A stretch of 64,000 nucleotides of DNA from Polytrichum commune (lineage: Eukaryota; Streptophyta; Polytrichopsida; Polytrichales; Polytrichaceae). This document shows, one piece after another, positions 12,701 to 24,207 of the stretch. The first letter of the stretch is position 1, and every line of letters begins with the position of its first letter. The notes beneath the pieces were generated by a model. It was not told the DNA's origin and made no database searches. It worked only from the letters and a program-made list of their open reading frames with translations. The stretch covers positions 32,486,001-32,550,000 of the forward strand of contig OX485804.1 of assembly GCA_950295325.1 (NCBI GenBank). Reading direction: 5' to 3'. Position numbers and translations under genes: made by a program.

Positions 12701-15139
12701 TTTAGATGGGGACAGTGATTTCTTTGACAGTATAGGAATTCATGGTAGTTTCATGTTGGGATAGAAAAGTTGGTTATCCTTTAGAGCAGTGTGCTCTGAG
12801 GAAGTGAGTTGAAGTTTATATCCACAAGATGGATGATCTCTGGATTGTGGAGTCCATTAAACCGCAGTGATGATTGCATCTTTTTGTTCCTTTCTGATGG
12901 AAAACGATGTGCCTTACAGGTTGAGGAGTTGAAAAAGGTTATGAAAGGCTCAGATATGCCATACCCTGGAGACGAGGGTGAGGAAAGATTGGAGCAAGCT
13001 TGGACAGCCATTAAACGAGTGAGTGTGCCAACTACTTGTAGACATGCTTTTTCCATGTTTTTCTGTTATTTGTGAAAAGATAAGGCAATGACATGAATTC
13101 AATTAGTGTGGACCACACTGATGTTCAAGTTTCCAAAAACGACTGTATTGCATGTGGTGATGCTCCATACAAGACACATGGTATGATGTGTCACATAGCT
13201 TGGCATGTTATATATGTATGTATGGAGAGACCAACGTATTTTAACTCTTTCGTTAAAAACACTTGGTCGCAGTGTAAGTCCGCTTTACACTGAGGTAGAT
13301 AGGTCTTTAAGTGGGTACCTTTTTTACTAGCCCAAGCTTTCTAGGATATGAAATACATGATTAGTACAAGATGGTTAACACATCCTAATGTGAAAGAGTA
13401 ATAGGGTAGTGCCACGTGACTAATAGATGAGATTCTTCTCATTGGACTGAACACATGTTTTCTAACCACAAAAGCTAAGTGTGGTTTTATATTAAACTCT
13501 TCACAAGGGTTATTAGGAATGACTTCGAAGTGCAGAAATTCCTATGGTTGCATCTTAGAACTAGTGTGGGACCATACTAACTTAAAGAAATGGTTCAGGT
13601 GCCTGCAAAGAAAATTAAAGATTCTGGCTACTATTGGCATTTTGGTGCTGTTTTGATGATATATCAGTGGAGGATATTTGGGTGGGACACGTATACATAA
13701 ATAAGAGTTCCATTAAGGTTCCCAGTGACTCAAGGAAGTGGTCACTATTGTGCGTTATTTCTCACTATTGGATCTGTATTCAGGTGTGGGCTTCAAAGTG
13801 GAACGAAAGAGCTTACTTTAGCACCCGCAAGGCAAAGATAGACCACAGTGATTTATGCATGGCAGTTTTGGTTCAAGAAATCATTCAAGCAGATTATGCC
13901 TTTGTCATCCATACCACCAATCCATCCACTGAGGACGAGACAGAAATATATGCTGAGGTGAGTCAGATATAGTTAATATGTGTTTGGTAGGAAAAGGATG
14001 GATTACAAAGCTTGCATGTGTGCAAAGCAGGGTCCTAGATGGATGTCAATTTGCATGAGCTAGTCTATTTGGATGTTTTGTTAAAATACATTTGTTGAAT
14101 GTGAGGTTTATGTTTGTCTATGGCATTGTTCAGTTAAGAAAGATGTAAACGTGTTATAGATCAATACTTCTGTGGACTGACTGAATGTACTAAACAGATT
14201 ATGAAAGATATAGGTTACTCAACAGGACACATTTTTGAGATGACAAAACATGTCCATATTTTCTTGTGTTTCAGAACTTGGAAATTATACTTTTTAGGAC
14301 TCAGCTTATACTGCATATCTGTGAAACATAGGAAAAAAAATGAAAGTTTCAAAATTCCTACAAAAATGTTGTCTGCCAAGGCTAAACTTGAGTGTTTTGG
14401 AAATTGCGAACAGATCGTGAAAGGGTTGGGAGAGACGCTTGTTGGTGCATATTCAGGACGCGCCCTCAGCTTTGTTGCCAAGAAGTCAGATATTAAGAAT
14501 CCAAAGGTGAGATTTCTTGGCGCTGGTAAGAGAATGATTATTCTCGAAATTCCATCCTATTTATAGCTTCCAAACTCACCATGATCATCGTACAAAACAA
14601 ACGAATTATCTCCTGGATTGTCTTTTTCCACATACCTCCTTATCAAGTGCTCGTGACAAGAATGTGACACTATTAAATGTAAATTGTTGTTCACTCTCTC
14701 AGGTTCTGGGTTATCCCAGCAAACGAGTAGGCCTGTTCATCAAGCAATCGGTCATCTTCAGGTCAGATTCGAATGGAGAAGATTTGGAGGGATACGCTGG
14801 TGCTGGTCTCTATGATAGGTATGAACCTAATTTGACACCCTTCCACATGATACAGACAGTCGTGATCAATTGCATAGGATTCAGTGGATACCTTACCTCA
14901 GCTTCTTACGTTGAGGGATTTTTTTCACATGCAGTGTGCCCATGGATGTGGAGGAGGAAAGAGTTGTAGATTATTCGACAGACAAGCTGCTTCTGGATGA
15001 GGCTTTCCAGAAGTCCATCTTGACAAAGATTGCTGAAGCTGGATATGCTGTTGAGAAGCTGCTAGGCTCAGCACAAGACATTGAAGGTGTGATCAAGGAT
15101 GGCGAGTTGTACATTGTTCAAACAAGGCCACAAATGTAG
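762..15139 (+). CDS. GWD1: Alpha-glucan water dikinase, plastidial (32 coding exons)
   Basis: Phosphorylates glucosyl C6 of starch using ATP (beta-phosphate to glucan, gamma to water), priming starch for breakdown in plastids. Exons I could join in frame: 762-1067, 2139-2180, 2607-2719, 2990-3065, 3517-3608, 3796-3949, 4193-4582, 4885-4995, 5385-5483, 5626-5760, 5993-6081, 7049-7183, 7473-7635, 7845-7934, 8103-8288, 8489-8551, 8668-8730, 9116-9175, 9666-9818, 10009-10092, 10305-10481, 10788-10894, 11130-11343, 11588-11694, 11859-11994, 12287-12412, 12567-12677, 12920-13018, 13784-13957, 14414-14506, 14703-14818, 14935-15139. They sum to 4269 nt, 1422 residues, the usual GWD1 length. All introns are GT-AG. 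Residues 1-~100 are Ser/Arg-rich, like a transit peptide. CBM45 starch-binding modules lie at ~103-215 and ~392-506, with conserved Trp (LHWG, RWFK; MRWAVS, NWYKDNG). The phosphohistidine motif is SHVSVRARNGK (His1025). The C-terminal nucleotide-binding domain runs from ~1116 with RSDSNGEDLEG near 1336 and ends YIVQTRPQM. The start is the first ATG of the Ser-rich exon. Confidence 0.96.
1153..1522. repeat. Tandem duplication in GWD intron 1 with (GA)n tract
   Basis: Two diverged copies (about 1153-1342 and 1368-1522) share ATCGATCTCGG, GATCCGGGGAAGTGAGG, GATATCTACAACAA and CCTTTAGTCC in the same order. Only the first copy carries a (GA)n microsatellite (1211-1235), which accounts for its extra length. 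It lies inside the 1071 bp first coding intron. Confidence 0.8.
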
Positions 15140-15323
15140 ACCACTGCCCTGCGCATAATACACAATGATACAGGTATTAGATAATTTGTAGATTGTAACT
15201 TCCGACTACTTTTGATCATGATCATACACGGCTGGAAGCGGTGAGGCTTCACAGGAAGCTAGAAAATATCCACCTTCATGCATAAGTTATGCATTTGAGA
15301 TGAGTAGATAACTAGGCTTTTTT

Positions 15324-15329
15324 AATAAA
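15324..15329 (+). terminator. Candidate poly(A) signal of GWD
   Basis: AATAAA about 185 nt downstream of the GWD stop codon, in T-rich sequence. Position and spacing fit a plant near-upstream element, but cleavage cannot be seen from sequence alone. Confidence 0.45.
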
Positions 15330-16280
15330 GGCACCAGAACACATGAACTGTACCTTAATAAGTTCCGAAACGTGATTTTATAATGTGGAGAATGTTTACT
15401 CGTGATTTGGTACTATTTTTGATATGTTACCTCATAAAATACTGACCCATGTGGAAACTGCACATCCAAGGATTTATTTTTGTCTTTATACTCGTGCAGT
15501 AGAGTATAGAGCTTCGTTACACTCAGTTCTTGAATCAGCACATTATGAGGTTAGCTCATTGTGCTATTTACAAATGAGATTTACATCGCAGATAGGGAAA
15601 GTGGCCTTCACTCCCTACTGTTTGCCTACGATCTATTGAACGATTAGACTCTTTCTCAACATCTTCACTTGTAATGTCTTCTACTTTCCGACATAGGGGA
15701 GTTCCTGAGCTTCTGGAGATTTTGAGAGGCATAAAATTTATGATCATATTGTTTAAGTAGTCAATGATTGGATTTGGTGTACTTGGTCCCACACATATGA
15801 GCTTTAAATCAAAGTGTGTTTAGGAGTGTGTTTTTCACCCTGATCAGCACAACTCATGATTTATGCAAGTTTTGGTTCTCACCATTTGCATTCCCGAGAT
15901 TTACGAAGCATATATTTTGCCCTAAATACATGGTTCAAGCTTAAAGGTTCAAGTGAAGTAAAGCAAACCCCAAAAACAAACAACATAAGCGCTGAGCATA
16001 TTTTCTATTATTAGATTTATCAAATTTATTTACTTCACTTTTGTCAGATCAAGAAAATTCTAACGCATTAAAGTATGCATTGTTTGGACACCGTGTGCAA
16101 AAGTTATAAGGTAGCAAAACGGAAATGGTGAAAATAAGTTGATTTAGATAAGAAAGAGTGGCTTAAAATTTGTGCAATATTTTTAGAGGAAATGATGAGG
16201 AATGGAAGATGTTTTGTAATTTTGTTCTCTTGTAAATAATTATTTACATTTTCCCATAGAGGGAAATTAGTCAAACCCCC
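15330..16280. other. Intergenic, no gene recognised
   Basis: AT-rich sequence following GWD. Only short open frames without family features were found, and no RNA gene or clear repeat could be supported. Confidence 0.6.
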
Positions 16281-16282
16281 TA

Positions 16283-16497
16283 CTACACCGTTTATGGTAT
16301 TTAGTGTCACTTCCTATTCAGAGTTACACATTGCTATAATTTTTGCTTAAAATGTAAAATTTTACCAAGTAAAGTAATTTATGTTGTATATTGTCCATAT
16401 AACCCATTTAATCTTTGTCAGTAACAAATGAAATCTGTAGCAAGAAGTATAGCCTTGCATAATTTCAAATAGTGACTATATATCATAATTGGTGTAA
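16283..16497. mobile_element. Short TIR element (TA-flanked MITE-like), copy 1
   Basis: A 215 bp segment bounded by imperfect terminal inverted repeats of ~30 bp. The left end begins CTACACCGTTTATGGTATTT and the right end reads TTACACCAATTATGATATAT on the reverse strand. Each end is bordered by TA, consistent with a TA target duplication as in Tc1/mariner-like elements. The left half (GTTTATGGTATTTAGTGTCAC through the internal TTTACCAAGTAAAG) recurs at 34.3 and 34.7 kb. There is no coding capacity, so it would be non-autonomous. Confidence 0.65.
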
Positions 16498-18239
16498 TAC
16501 AATAGAGTCTCCCTAATTTGAGCATCAAAATGTCTTCTTCTTCATCTGAATGCACACAAAAATGTTTACTCAATGACACCCAAAAGTGATCCTAACTGGT
16601 TTGAAACAAGACTTGTCCTGTCAAAAATTGCATCTTGCTTACCATTGCTTCCTAAATATTATCAAACTCAAGAAATAAACTCCATTATTTTCTTACAGTT
16701 TTGTTGGCCCTGAATAGAGCAAAATGACTTCCTTCCCTGGTTTTTCTTTATGTCACTAACATAAATGTTGGAAGTAGCAAATATAGGAGATTCCTTCAAA
16801 AAACTTGAATTGATCCCCACTTTTGGTGACTATATGGTTAACTCTATTTTGGTATAAGATTTCTAGGTGTTGACTTTGGGTATACTATAGGAAGATAGTT
16901 GGATAATTATCTAAAGTTCCAAAAGTTGGGTTGGCACTTTTTGACACTTTTTTTGTGATTTTTTTAGTTTTATTTTTGTTTTTACTTTTCCCATTTCAAC
17001 TTGTTCACCAGTATCAAATCAAAAGGTAGTAGGTGTTCACAATGTACATCCCATGGAGGCTAGAGCACTCCACCAACCCTATAGAATCAACTAGCTTGAA
17101 ACCATCTCGATGCACTCTCAATCTCATTAGCCTTTGGGCTTCATGGATTTTTAAATCAATTTCATTTCATCTCATCAAAATAAATTCTAAGATTTATTAT
17201 ACAAGCCCTCTCCATTAGGTGTGCACAATCCATGTGGGAAATATAAACTTGAGAGGTGAAGCCCCGGTAGTCCTCTTGTATGTATTTGTTCATAACAACT
17301 TCAAATTAGAAATTTCTTGTTGGAGGTGGTACTTTAGTTTGATTGTTCAAATTTCCTTAGTTGAACACAACTCCCAAACGAGATTTCTTCTTTGCACAAT
17401 CAAGCTCCAAAAATGAGTTTGTAATAAATTTTCCCTTAAAACCTCATGTACACCTCTTGAAAATGCTTGCGAAATTTTGTTCATATCTATTGCAAGACAT
17501 TCAAATCACAAAATTGTTTTCGGAGCTGATAGTTTGTTTGATATCCCAACTTTTCTTGGTTGGACACAAGTCCAAACAAATGCTTGTTCTATGTATGATT
17601 GAGGTCCAAAAATTTGTTGAGGACATAGACAAAATACTTGGTACTTGGTCTTGCAACTTCATGTCAACCCATATTCTCTGTGATGACTTAAGATGACCTT
17701 GAATATATTGTGAACTCCTTGTGCCTTTAACATCTTGTAATTAACTGCCATCACTAAATAGAAAGTGTGGGTTGGGAGTTCTATCATGTTGGCACAGAGG
17801 AGAGAACGGACAACAAATTCGGAAGAATGATGCAACAACAAGCCCAGCTCAGATCTTGCTTTGAATGTTTGATGTTATGGTTCATAGACCAAAAGATACT
17901 CTCTTAATTTATGCCATTAGTGCGTGTTCTCTGGCTATGGGATCTAGACGTAGGGATCAGGATTTGTCTGAGGGGGGATCCGTGGGTTGCGAACTCGCAC
18001 AACACTTGGATTCACGGTTATTAATCATATGTCTGTCTCCGAAGGAGATCTCCCTATATCAGAAGTAGCAGCAGCAGAAACAATACAAAATGGAGATAGA
18101 CCGGTCGGGTTAGAGCTTGGCCAAGATCCCAATGTTTCGTGAGGAGATGGTTGCTACAACTAGAGGTCACCAAAGAGCTGGACCCAAAGGAGAGAAGAAA
18201 AGAAGATAAGATCTAGACCTAGGAGATGAAGGAGAAAGA
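16498..18239. other. AT-rich intergenic, weak internal duplication
   Basis: No gene recognised. Two stretches near 17345-17430 and 17540-17625 resemble each other (TTAGTTGAACACAACTCC versus TTGGTTGGACACAAGTCC, then AAAAAT and a TTTGT(A/T) end). This may be a decayed retrotransposon or an old local duplication. The sequence turns A/C-rich near 18.24 kb. Confidence 0.4.
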
Positions 18240-18352
18240 ATAGCATCAACATCAACATGCACCATCAACACTAGGGTTTCACCCTTATTCATAACATGGG
18301 TGCTCATAAGCACCATTGCCTTGTGTGCTTACACACACCACAATATTCACCC

Positions 18353-18590
18353 ATCAATGCTAACACCCATAATCTACCCACCAAGCTACCATCCTCCAAT
18401 GCCAAGACCCACAATTTACCCACTAAGTCATCATCTCTCAACCCCAACTCCAACAAAATACCCACAACATTGTCACCTCTCAACCTCAACTCCAACAAAA
18501 TACACACAACAATGCCACCCATCAATGCCAACCCACCAACTCAAATGCCACTCCTCAATACTAACCTATACAAAACATCCCTCAAGCTAT
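18353..18590 (+). repeat. ~42 bp tandem repeats in LINE leader
   Basis: About five or six imperfect units of ~42 bp, each with a CAATGC or CAACC start and a core such as AACTCCAACAAAATAC followed by CCACAACA. The array lies near the 5' edge of the LINE, where monomer arrays often serve as promoters in other LINEs; that function is only inference here. Confidence 0.7.
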
Positions 18591-19575
18591 CACCAACGGA
18601 CGTCCCCACGATCCAAAAGTACTCCACACGCAATATCATCGCCATCGCCACCCACACAACACAAAACCACACACACAAAGGTAAGCAAAACCACTTGTAC
18701 CTACCACCAAACAAATACCCACACCAAAAAACATAAAAAATGCAACTACACATTATTTATAAATTTACCTCCAAAAATGCAATGCCGCCGCTACTCGCCT
18801 CTCCACGCGGCCATATGTCAGCACCACCCATGCCAAATCTCCACAAAAACACACACAAGACAACCAAAATGTTGCCAACCCACCCTAAGAACAGAAAATG
18901 CACAACCCAAATCCACACAACGCCAAAACCCCAACCTTACCCAACAACTACCATGATGACCCCAACAAAGAGAAATTGGCCTCAACCAGCTAACACTCCC
19001 AAAACGAGCAAACCACCAGTCCACAAATCTAAACAATACAGATCACAGCAAACAAAAATACAAACCCCGCCATCAAATCGACCAAACCAGCAAACACCGC
19101 CAGCCACCTGCACCCCCGAATGCCACAAACCAGGATCCCCACCTTAAGCTTTCACAACAAATCCACCTTCAAATACCCCCGCACCTTACATCCCTCATCA
19201 CTCAACTTTCCTCCTCCCCTCACTCAAACATGGCATTCAACAATGTTGAATCCCTCACCACAAAACAGATCCACCGAACACCAGGAGAGACCAGTCAAAC
19301 ATCGGCATGGGAACCGAGAGTGAACAAGAGCACCAACACAAGCAGGTAGGCAGGAGAACTCACGGCACCCAGGTAGAGTAGTGCCGAATGGTCGACGAGG
19401 CGTGGCACCGAGAAGATGGTGAGGAGCAGCGCCGACAGAGCGACTCAGAGCGGCAAAGAGGCCAGGGGAGCAACACGGCACTAGGCCGGGCCCGGGACCA
19501 AGGGCCGAGAACTACAGGTGGCTGCGACTAGCAATAGGAGCATATGCAGAAGGAGGGCTCTATTGCAAAACTACA

Positions 19576-21581
19576 GTGACAAAGAGGAAGAAGATACAAC
19601 CCCCCCCAATGGCTAGCCAACCAACTCCCTTAAAGGGACAAAACACCCCATCTCATGATTTTGACATAGACATGCAGCTCGAAGATGTCTCACCCGAACA
19701 TGGGGGGAATTCCTTCCAAATCTCAACGTCACATGACGAGTACGTAGTTGCCCCCAATCAAATTGCCACATCGTTAACTCGACTAGACACCATCGACCTA
19801 GCTGAAACAACACTCTCATCGGACCCACACAAGAGCCCTAGGAAGAAGACCACAATCGACATCCAAAGCACGAAACGGAGAAGGAGTGAAGTAGGAATAC
19901 ATACAACTAACTCTGGCACAAGCAATTTCCAACATATGCAGACCAAAGAAGCAATTCTAAGCATAGACATTGTTTCACAAATGTGGCTAGGATTCTCAAT
20001 ACACGAAGTCGTTACTTCACAAAGGGATAAGGGGATCATCCGCGAACACCGCACCAATGAAGAATTTGCAAGACTAGGGACCCCCGCAAGGGAAGTCATA
20101 GATTTCAAGACATTCCGACTAGCATTCCCGCGGGTTCCACAAATTTGCTACCCAAGTGAGATGCCGGATGCGGACCCTGGCAACCACCTCCACTTCACAC
20201 AAATCCCAAGACAAGAGATAGTCGACCCCACAACCGGTCTATCCGAAGGCTTCCACATTACCATCCACTTCGACTATGGCTTCAAGAGCATGAGTAGGCA
20301 AGAAGCAAGAGGAACATACCTCGACCCGACAAATGAGCATATTCCTCAGCTCAATATACTCAAACCCAATCAACATTGGAATCAACGCCGTCACAAAAAA
20401 TTGGACGGGGTTTATCAAGATACACCTCCAAAACCCACAACAAGATGATATAGCACCCTTTAGTGGCCATAGAGCATTCGTCATGGAAATGGAGGATATG
20501 GAGAAGGTGATAGGCAAAGTAGAAAATGGATACGAACTAGTCACTAAGGCCTGCAACCTCTGATTGCACCTCAAGGGAGCTTCCGTCACAAACATGCGTT
20601 CACTATCTTCGAAGCACTAATACAAGAGAGCTACTACTCCGGACACCAACATGAGTTCATGGGCCTTACCAAACCGGAACTAGATAAAAATTTTGCATTT
20701 TTCACTCTCACCTCGGAAGAAGAAAGAGATAGGGTATTCAAGGATGGATTCGCCTACAACAACGAGAGACTTCAAGTTAGCATTACATGCGATCGCGGTA
20801 CCGGCAATCCATCAGGACTCCGAATTAACACAACACTCGTTGTCAATAACCTCCCACAACACAAGATGCAAACTGCCATCACAAGGGCCATCAAACAAAC
20901 TTTGGAGCGGACAATATAGTCGGCATTAGCTTCGGCAACACTAACCAAGCCAACACCAATAAACAAGGGGGGTGGTGCCATATCCAATGCCTCAACACCG
21001 CGGTCTACACGGAATGGCTCTACAAGTCTACCTACATCCTTGGAAGATGCATCAACTTCATCCCTCATTGCGGGAGCATTGACAGCACGGACCCCAACAA
21101 AACGGCGATCCGGTTAGCACAAGCCCCCGCAAGAGAAGCCATCGTTGACAAAATCCAAGCTATAGGCAATGCCACCAACCCCAACCCACTCGTCACCGAA
21201 AAACATCTCACAAAAACCATGAAAGCGTTTGAAGACAAGCTAGATGAGAAATTTGGTACGCTTACTACCACAATAAATAACCACACGGATCGAAGACACG
21301 AGGTAACTACGGCAACAATCACTCACCACACCACCAATCTCCAAGTGATTATCGGAACGATTGCCCACGAATTCCAACAATCAAACATCCATATGCAAGG
21401 CATAATCAATGGCCTCTCTGCCGCCGCCCTGAAAATCTTGCAAAGAACCACCCCGCCACCGATACCCCAAGGACTCCACACAACCGCCCCACCTCTCCCA
21501 CTCCCACTTCAAGCCCCCCCCCCCCCCCTCGGGCTTCCATGGCAATCCACCAATGCACCACCAAGGACCTCCCACATTTAA
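19576..21581 (+). pseudogene. LINE ORF1-like nucleic-acid-binding protein, frameshifted
   Basis: Reading continues through three frames: 19576 to ~20340, ~20333 to 20563 (TGA), ~20564 to 20919, then ~20913 to 21581. The shifts occur without loss of sense, so one ancestral ORF of roughly 660 codons is likely. The N-terminal part has a Lys/Arg-rich patch (KRRRSEVG). The middle-to-late part has an RRM-like pattern: TTLVVNNLP resembles RNP2, and GGWCHIQCLN about 50 residues later resembles RNP1. The last third contains a helical stretch (KAFEDKLDEKF) that could form a coiled coil, then a Pro-rich tail (PPLPLPLQAPPPP). This fits ORF1 proteins of LINEs that bind element RNA. The first ATG could lie elsewhere. 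The RRM assignment is a pattern judgement. Confidence 0.6.
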
Positions 21582-22291
21582 TGAATAGTGCCCACATAGC
21601 ATACCACAAATAGCCCCTCTTCCTTATACATTATGTTTTGTCTTTACTACATAATAAAGAGTCCAAACCGTTGGCCTTGTTTTCTTACATGATTCCCACC
21701 TACGTGCATACAATCTACCACCACTTACCCCCCCCCCACCAAACACATACTCACACACGGGTAGATCACTCTAAGGCATTTTTGTGCACCACGTGCGGCT
21801 AGGGGTTTTTTGTTTTGGGGCTATTTACCTTCAAAGGTTGAATTCAAGCCTCCCTATAATTACTTAAATTTCAAAAATGACCCATTTGTTTGCACCCTTC
21901 CATTACTTATATTGTCCAAGTCATTGCAATTTTTTGTACTCTATATTCCTTTTAAGTAATAAATGGGCGTGGAGAAGACAACCCCAATGACGGCGCGTTC
22001 CTTTTTCATCCATTTTTGGACAGACAGAAATCCCAATTATCATTCATCCCCGTGAGTCTTAAACCCATTTACATACCATACTAAACATACCTTCTAGGAT
22101 CCTTATCTTCAGCCCCTATATTAATTTTACAAAAAATAATGGCCCACGTTTTATGTCCATCTAACTTACTTATAATGGGATTGTCTACATTTAATGGCCC
22201 CTTCATTATTTGGAATTTCTTTATAATTTTTGTTTCAAATGATTTTAATCCTCTCTATATTATGTTGCACGTCGTTTTTAAAATGCACTAA
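21582..22291. other. Inter-ORF spacer of the LINE
   Basis: About 700 bp between ORF1 and ORF2 with no readable ORF. It contains a poly(C) run near 21727-21737 and T-rich segments unlike the surrounding A/C-rich coding DNA. A small insertion or a genuine spacer would both fit. Confidence 0.4.
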
Positions 22292-23400
22292 GTGATCTAC
22301 CCATGTACTTACATCACAAAGACTTACCACACAAAATCCCCACTAAACCATCCTATAAACCCACCCTTAAAATACATACTCCTAATACTTGGCATCACAC
22401 TCCTAATACCAAAATCCCCTCCCGATAACAACCAAGCAAACCATATATATAAAAACCTACTTACACCCCCCAACGAAACCAACTCCATAACCTCACAAAG
22501 TGCAATGCTAACCATCACACAAAAGGAAACACTAAACCCCCACAATACGGGTACATTACCATCCACCCCCTTAAACCCACAAACACCCCCAATACCCTAC
22601 CTCCCACTTTGGCCACAAATCCAATACTTAGGCAATGCCCATGTACACCGCACCAATGCCACCTCAATCGCATTTTACATAATAAAGCACACTCACCTCA
22701 AGCACCCAACATACCACAAAGACACCTCATATATAATTGACCTCTAAACGCTTATACTACTTGGAGGAAACATACAACCCAGCCCCGGACCAACCACACA
22801 CATCCTCAATATCCTCCCAAAAGACTACACAAAGAGTAAAAAACAATATTTCATAGCCCACACCCTAAACCTAAAACCCCAATACCAACACCTAGAAGAG
22901 CTCTTTGCCCCATACCTAGCCCAACCCACCTCAACTAACCAACATCCAATCCTACCACATCTCCAAAAGCATAGTCTCCTCCTATCAAGATATCCCCCAC
23001 GTTACCAAATATATGCCCCCATAATCGCCATTAGCCCAATGCCCCACCAATGTAACGACAAACTCTCTAGGCATCTCAACCCAAGGTGCCTCACCATACC
23101 ACAAAGACTCCAAAATAGTGAACCACACCAATACACGGGACACCCCTACCTCTCGCAAACACTTATCAAACAAACATCACAAGTCCCCTCAATAACCCCC
23201 ATACACAACCACATCAACAACCAAATCACACAAGGAACCCCCGTCACACAACAAAGCCTTGCCCAACAAGTCCCCATTATACCTACACAATTGCTCCAAA
23301 ACCTAGCCAAGCGAACCCACCAGATCATTGGCTTCACATTGACCCAGAATAACACACATAACCAACCCCCCCAACCCCCCCAACCACAATATACAAACAC
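22292..23400 (+). pseudogene. LINE ORF2 N-terminal region with 2A-like motif
   Basis: One frame is open from 22292 to 23710 except for a single TAA at 22745-22747. Immediately after it, 22751-22792 encodes LILLGGNIQPSPGP. This resembles the hydrophobic-then-D(V/I)ExNPGP signature seen before the APE domain of many LINEs, where it can act as a 2A-type ribosome-skipping peptide. Here Asp, Glu and Asn of the canonical core are replaced by Asn, Gln and Ser, so activity is unlikely. The remainder is Pro/Gln/Asn/His-rich with no recognised domain. The true ORF2 start is uncertain. Confidence 0.5.
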
Positions 23401-24207
23401 CCACAATACCAACACACACATCATCACATGGAATACAGGGCACATTAGCTCTAGCCTCCCAGGCATCATCAAACTCACGAACACCCTACACAAAAAACCC
23501 AATATCATTATTGTACAAGAAACTAAACTAAACAAAAACAAATCTACCACATACATTGATAATAGGTTCCCAGACTACAAGATAATATACAACAACTCGA
23601 ATACTACAGATTTAAGTAGAAATCGCCAATACAACACAAATGAGCCCCCACACGGAGGGGTGATGGCCATGATTCACAAAAAAAATATATATATACCCCT
23701 GGAAATATAACCAAAATCCCCACCCCAACCAACATTTCCCCCTACCTACAATTACTCAAAATAGCTAACAAACCACTAACACCAATCCTTAGTTTGAACC
23801 TATATATGCCATTGCACACACACGACTTAAACCTCATACCTAAAATCATAACCCAAATCGACATCCTAACAAAACACCACCATGCATACAAAACCATACT
23901 AGCAAGTGACTTCAACAGAGATATCTAACTGCAAGGACACACCCACGAAGGCACAATTCAAGCCCCCACTAGAGAAGACAAGGAATGGGCAAGCTATATG
24001 CAAACTCTCAACCTCTATCCAATCCAAAATACCGAAACCCTATCCCGACAAGGTGGACACAACTATACATTCACCAATCTCGTAGACGGATTCTATACCA
24101 ACACACCACAACACCCAAACATAATATGCACAACCCTACTCCACCAAAATCAAAACTCGGACCATTACCCCGTTAGCCTAGATCCACACAACATACCCCA
24201 AGAATAA
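23401..24207 (+). pseudogene. LINE APE-type endonuclease domain (ORF2)
   Basis: This domain would nick target DNA to prime reverse transcription. The exonuclease-endonuclease-phosphatase family motifs appear in order: THIITWNTGHI (Asn of motif I), NIIIVQETKL (catalytic Glu), HGGVMAMIHK, a NLYMP segment, ILASDFNRDI (Asp/Asn of the GDFN-like motif), and NSDHYPVS at 24154-24177 (terminal Asp-His). The frame changes near 23700, and an in-frame TAA follows DFNRDI near 23928, so this copy cannot make an intact enzyme. Confidence 0.85.

Noticed and set aside
18300-18956. 218-codon plus-strand ORF as a separate gene
   Set aside because: It lies over the 42 bp tandem array with overlapping open frames; low-complexity Pro/His/Thr translation is explained by base bias.
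22292-23400. OTU-like cysteine protease in LINE ORF2, expected for Dualen
   Set aside because: No DG-x-C-(F/Y/W) type Cys motif with a matching His motif was found in the readable frames.
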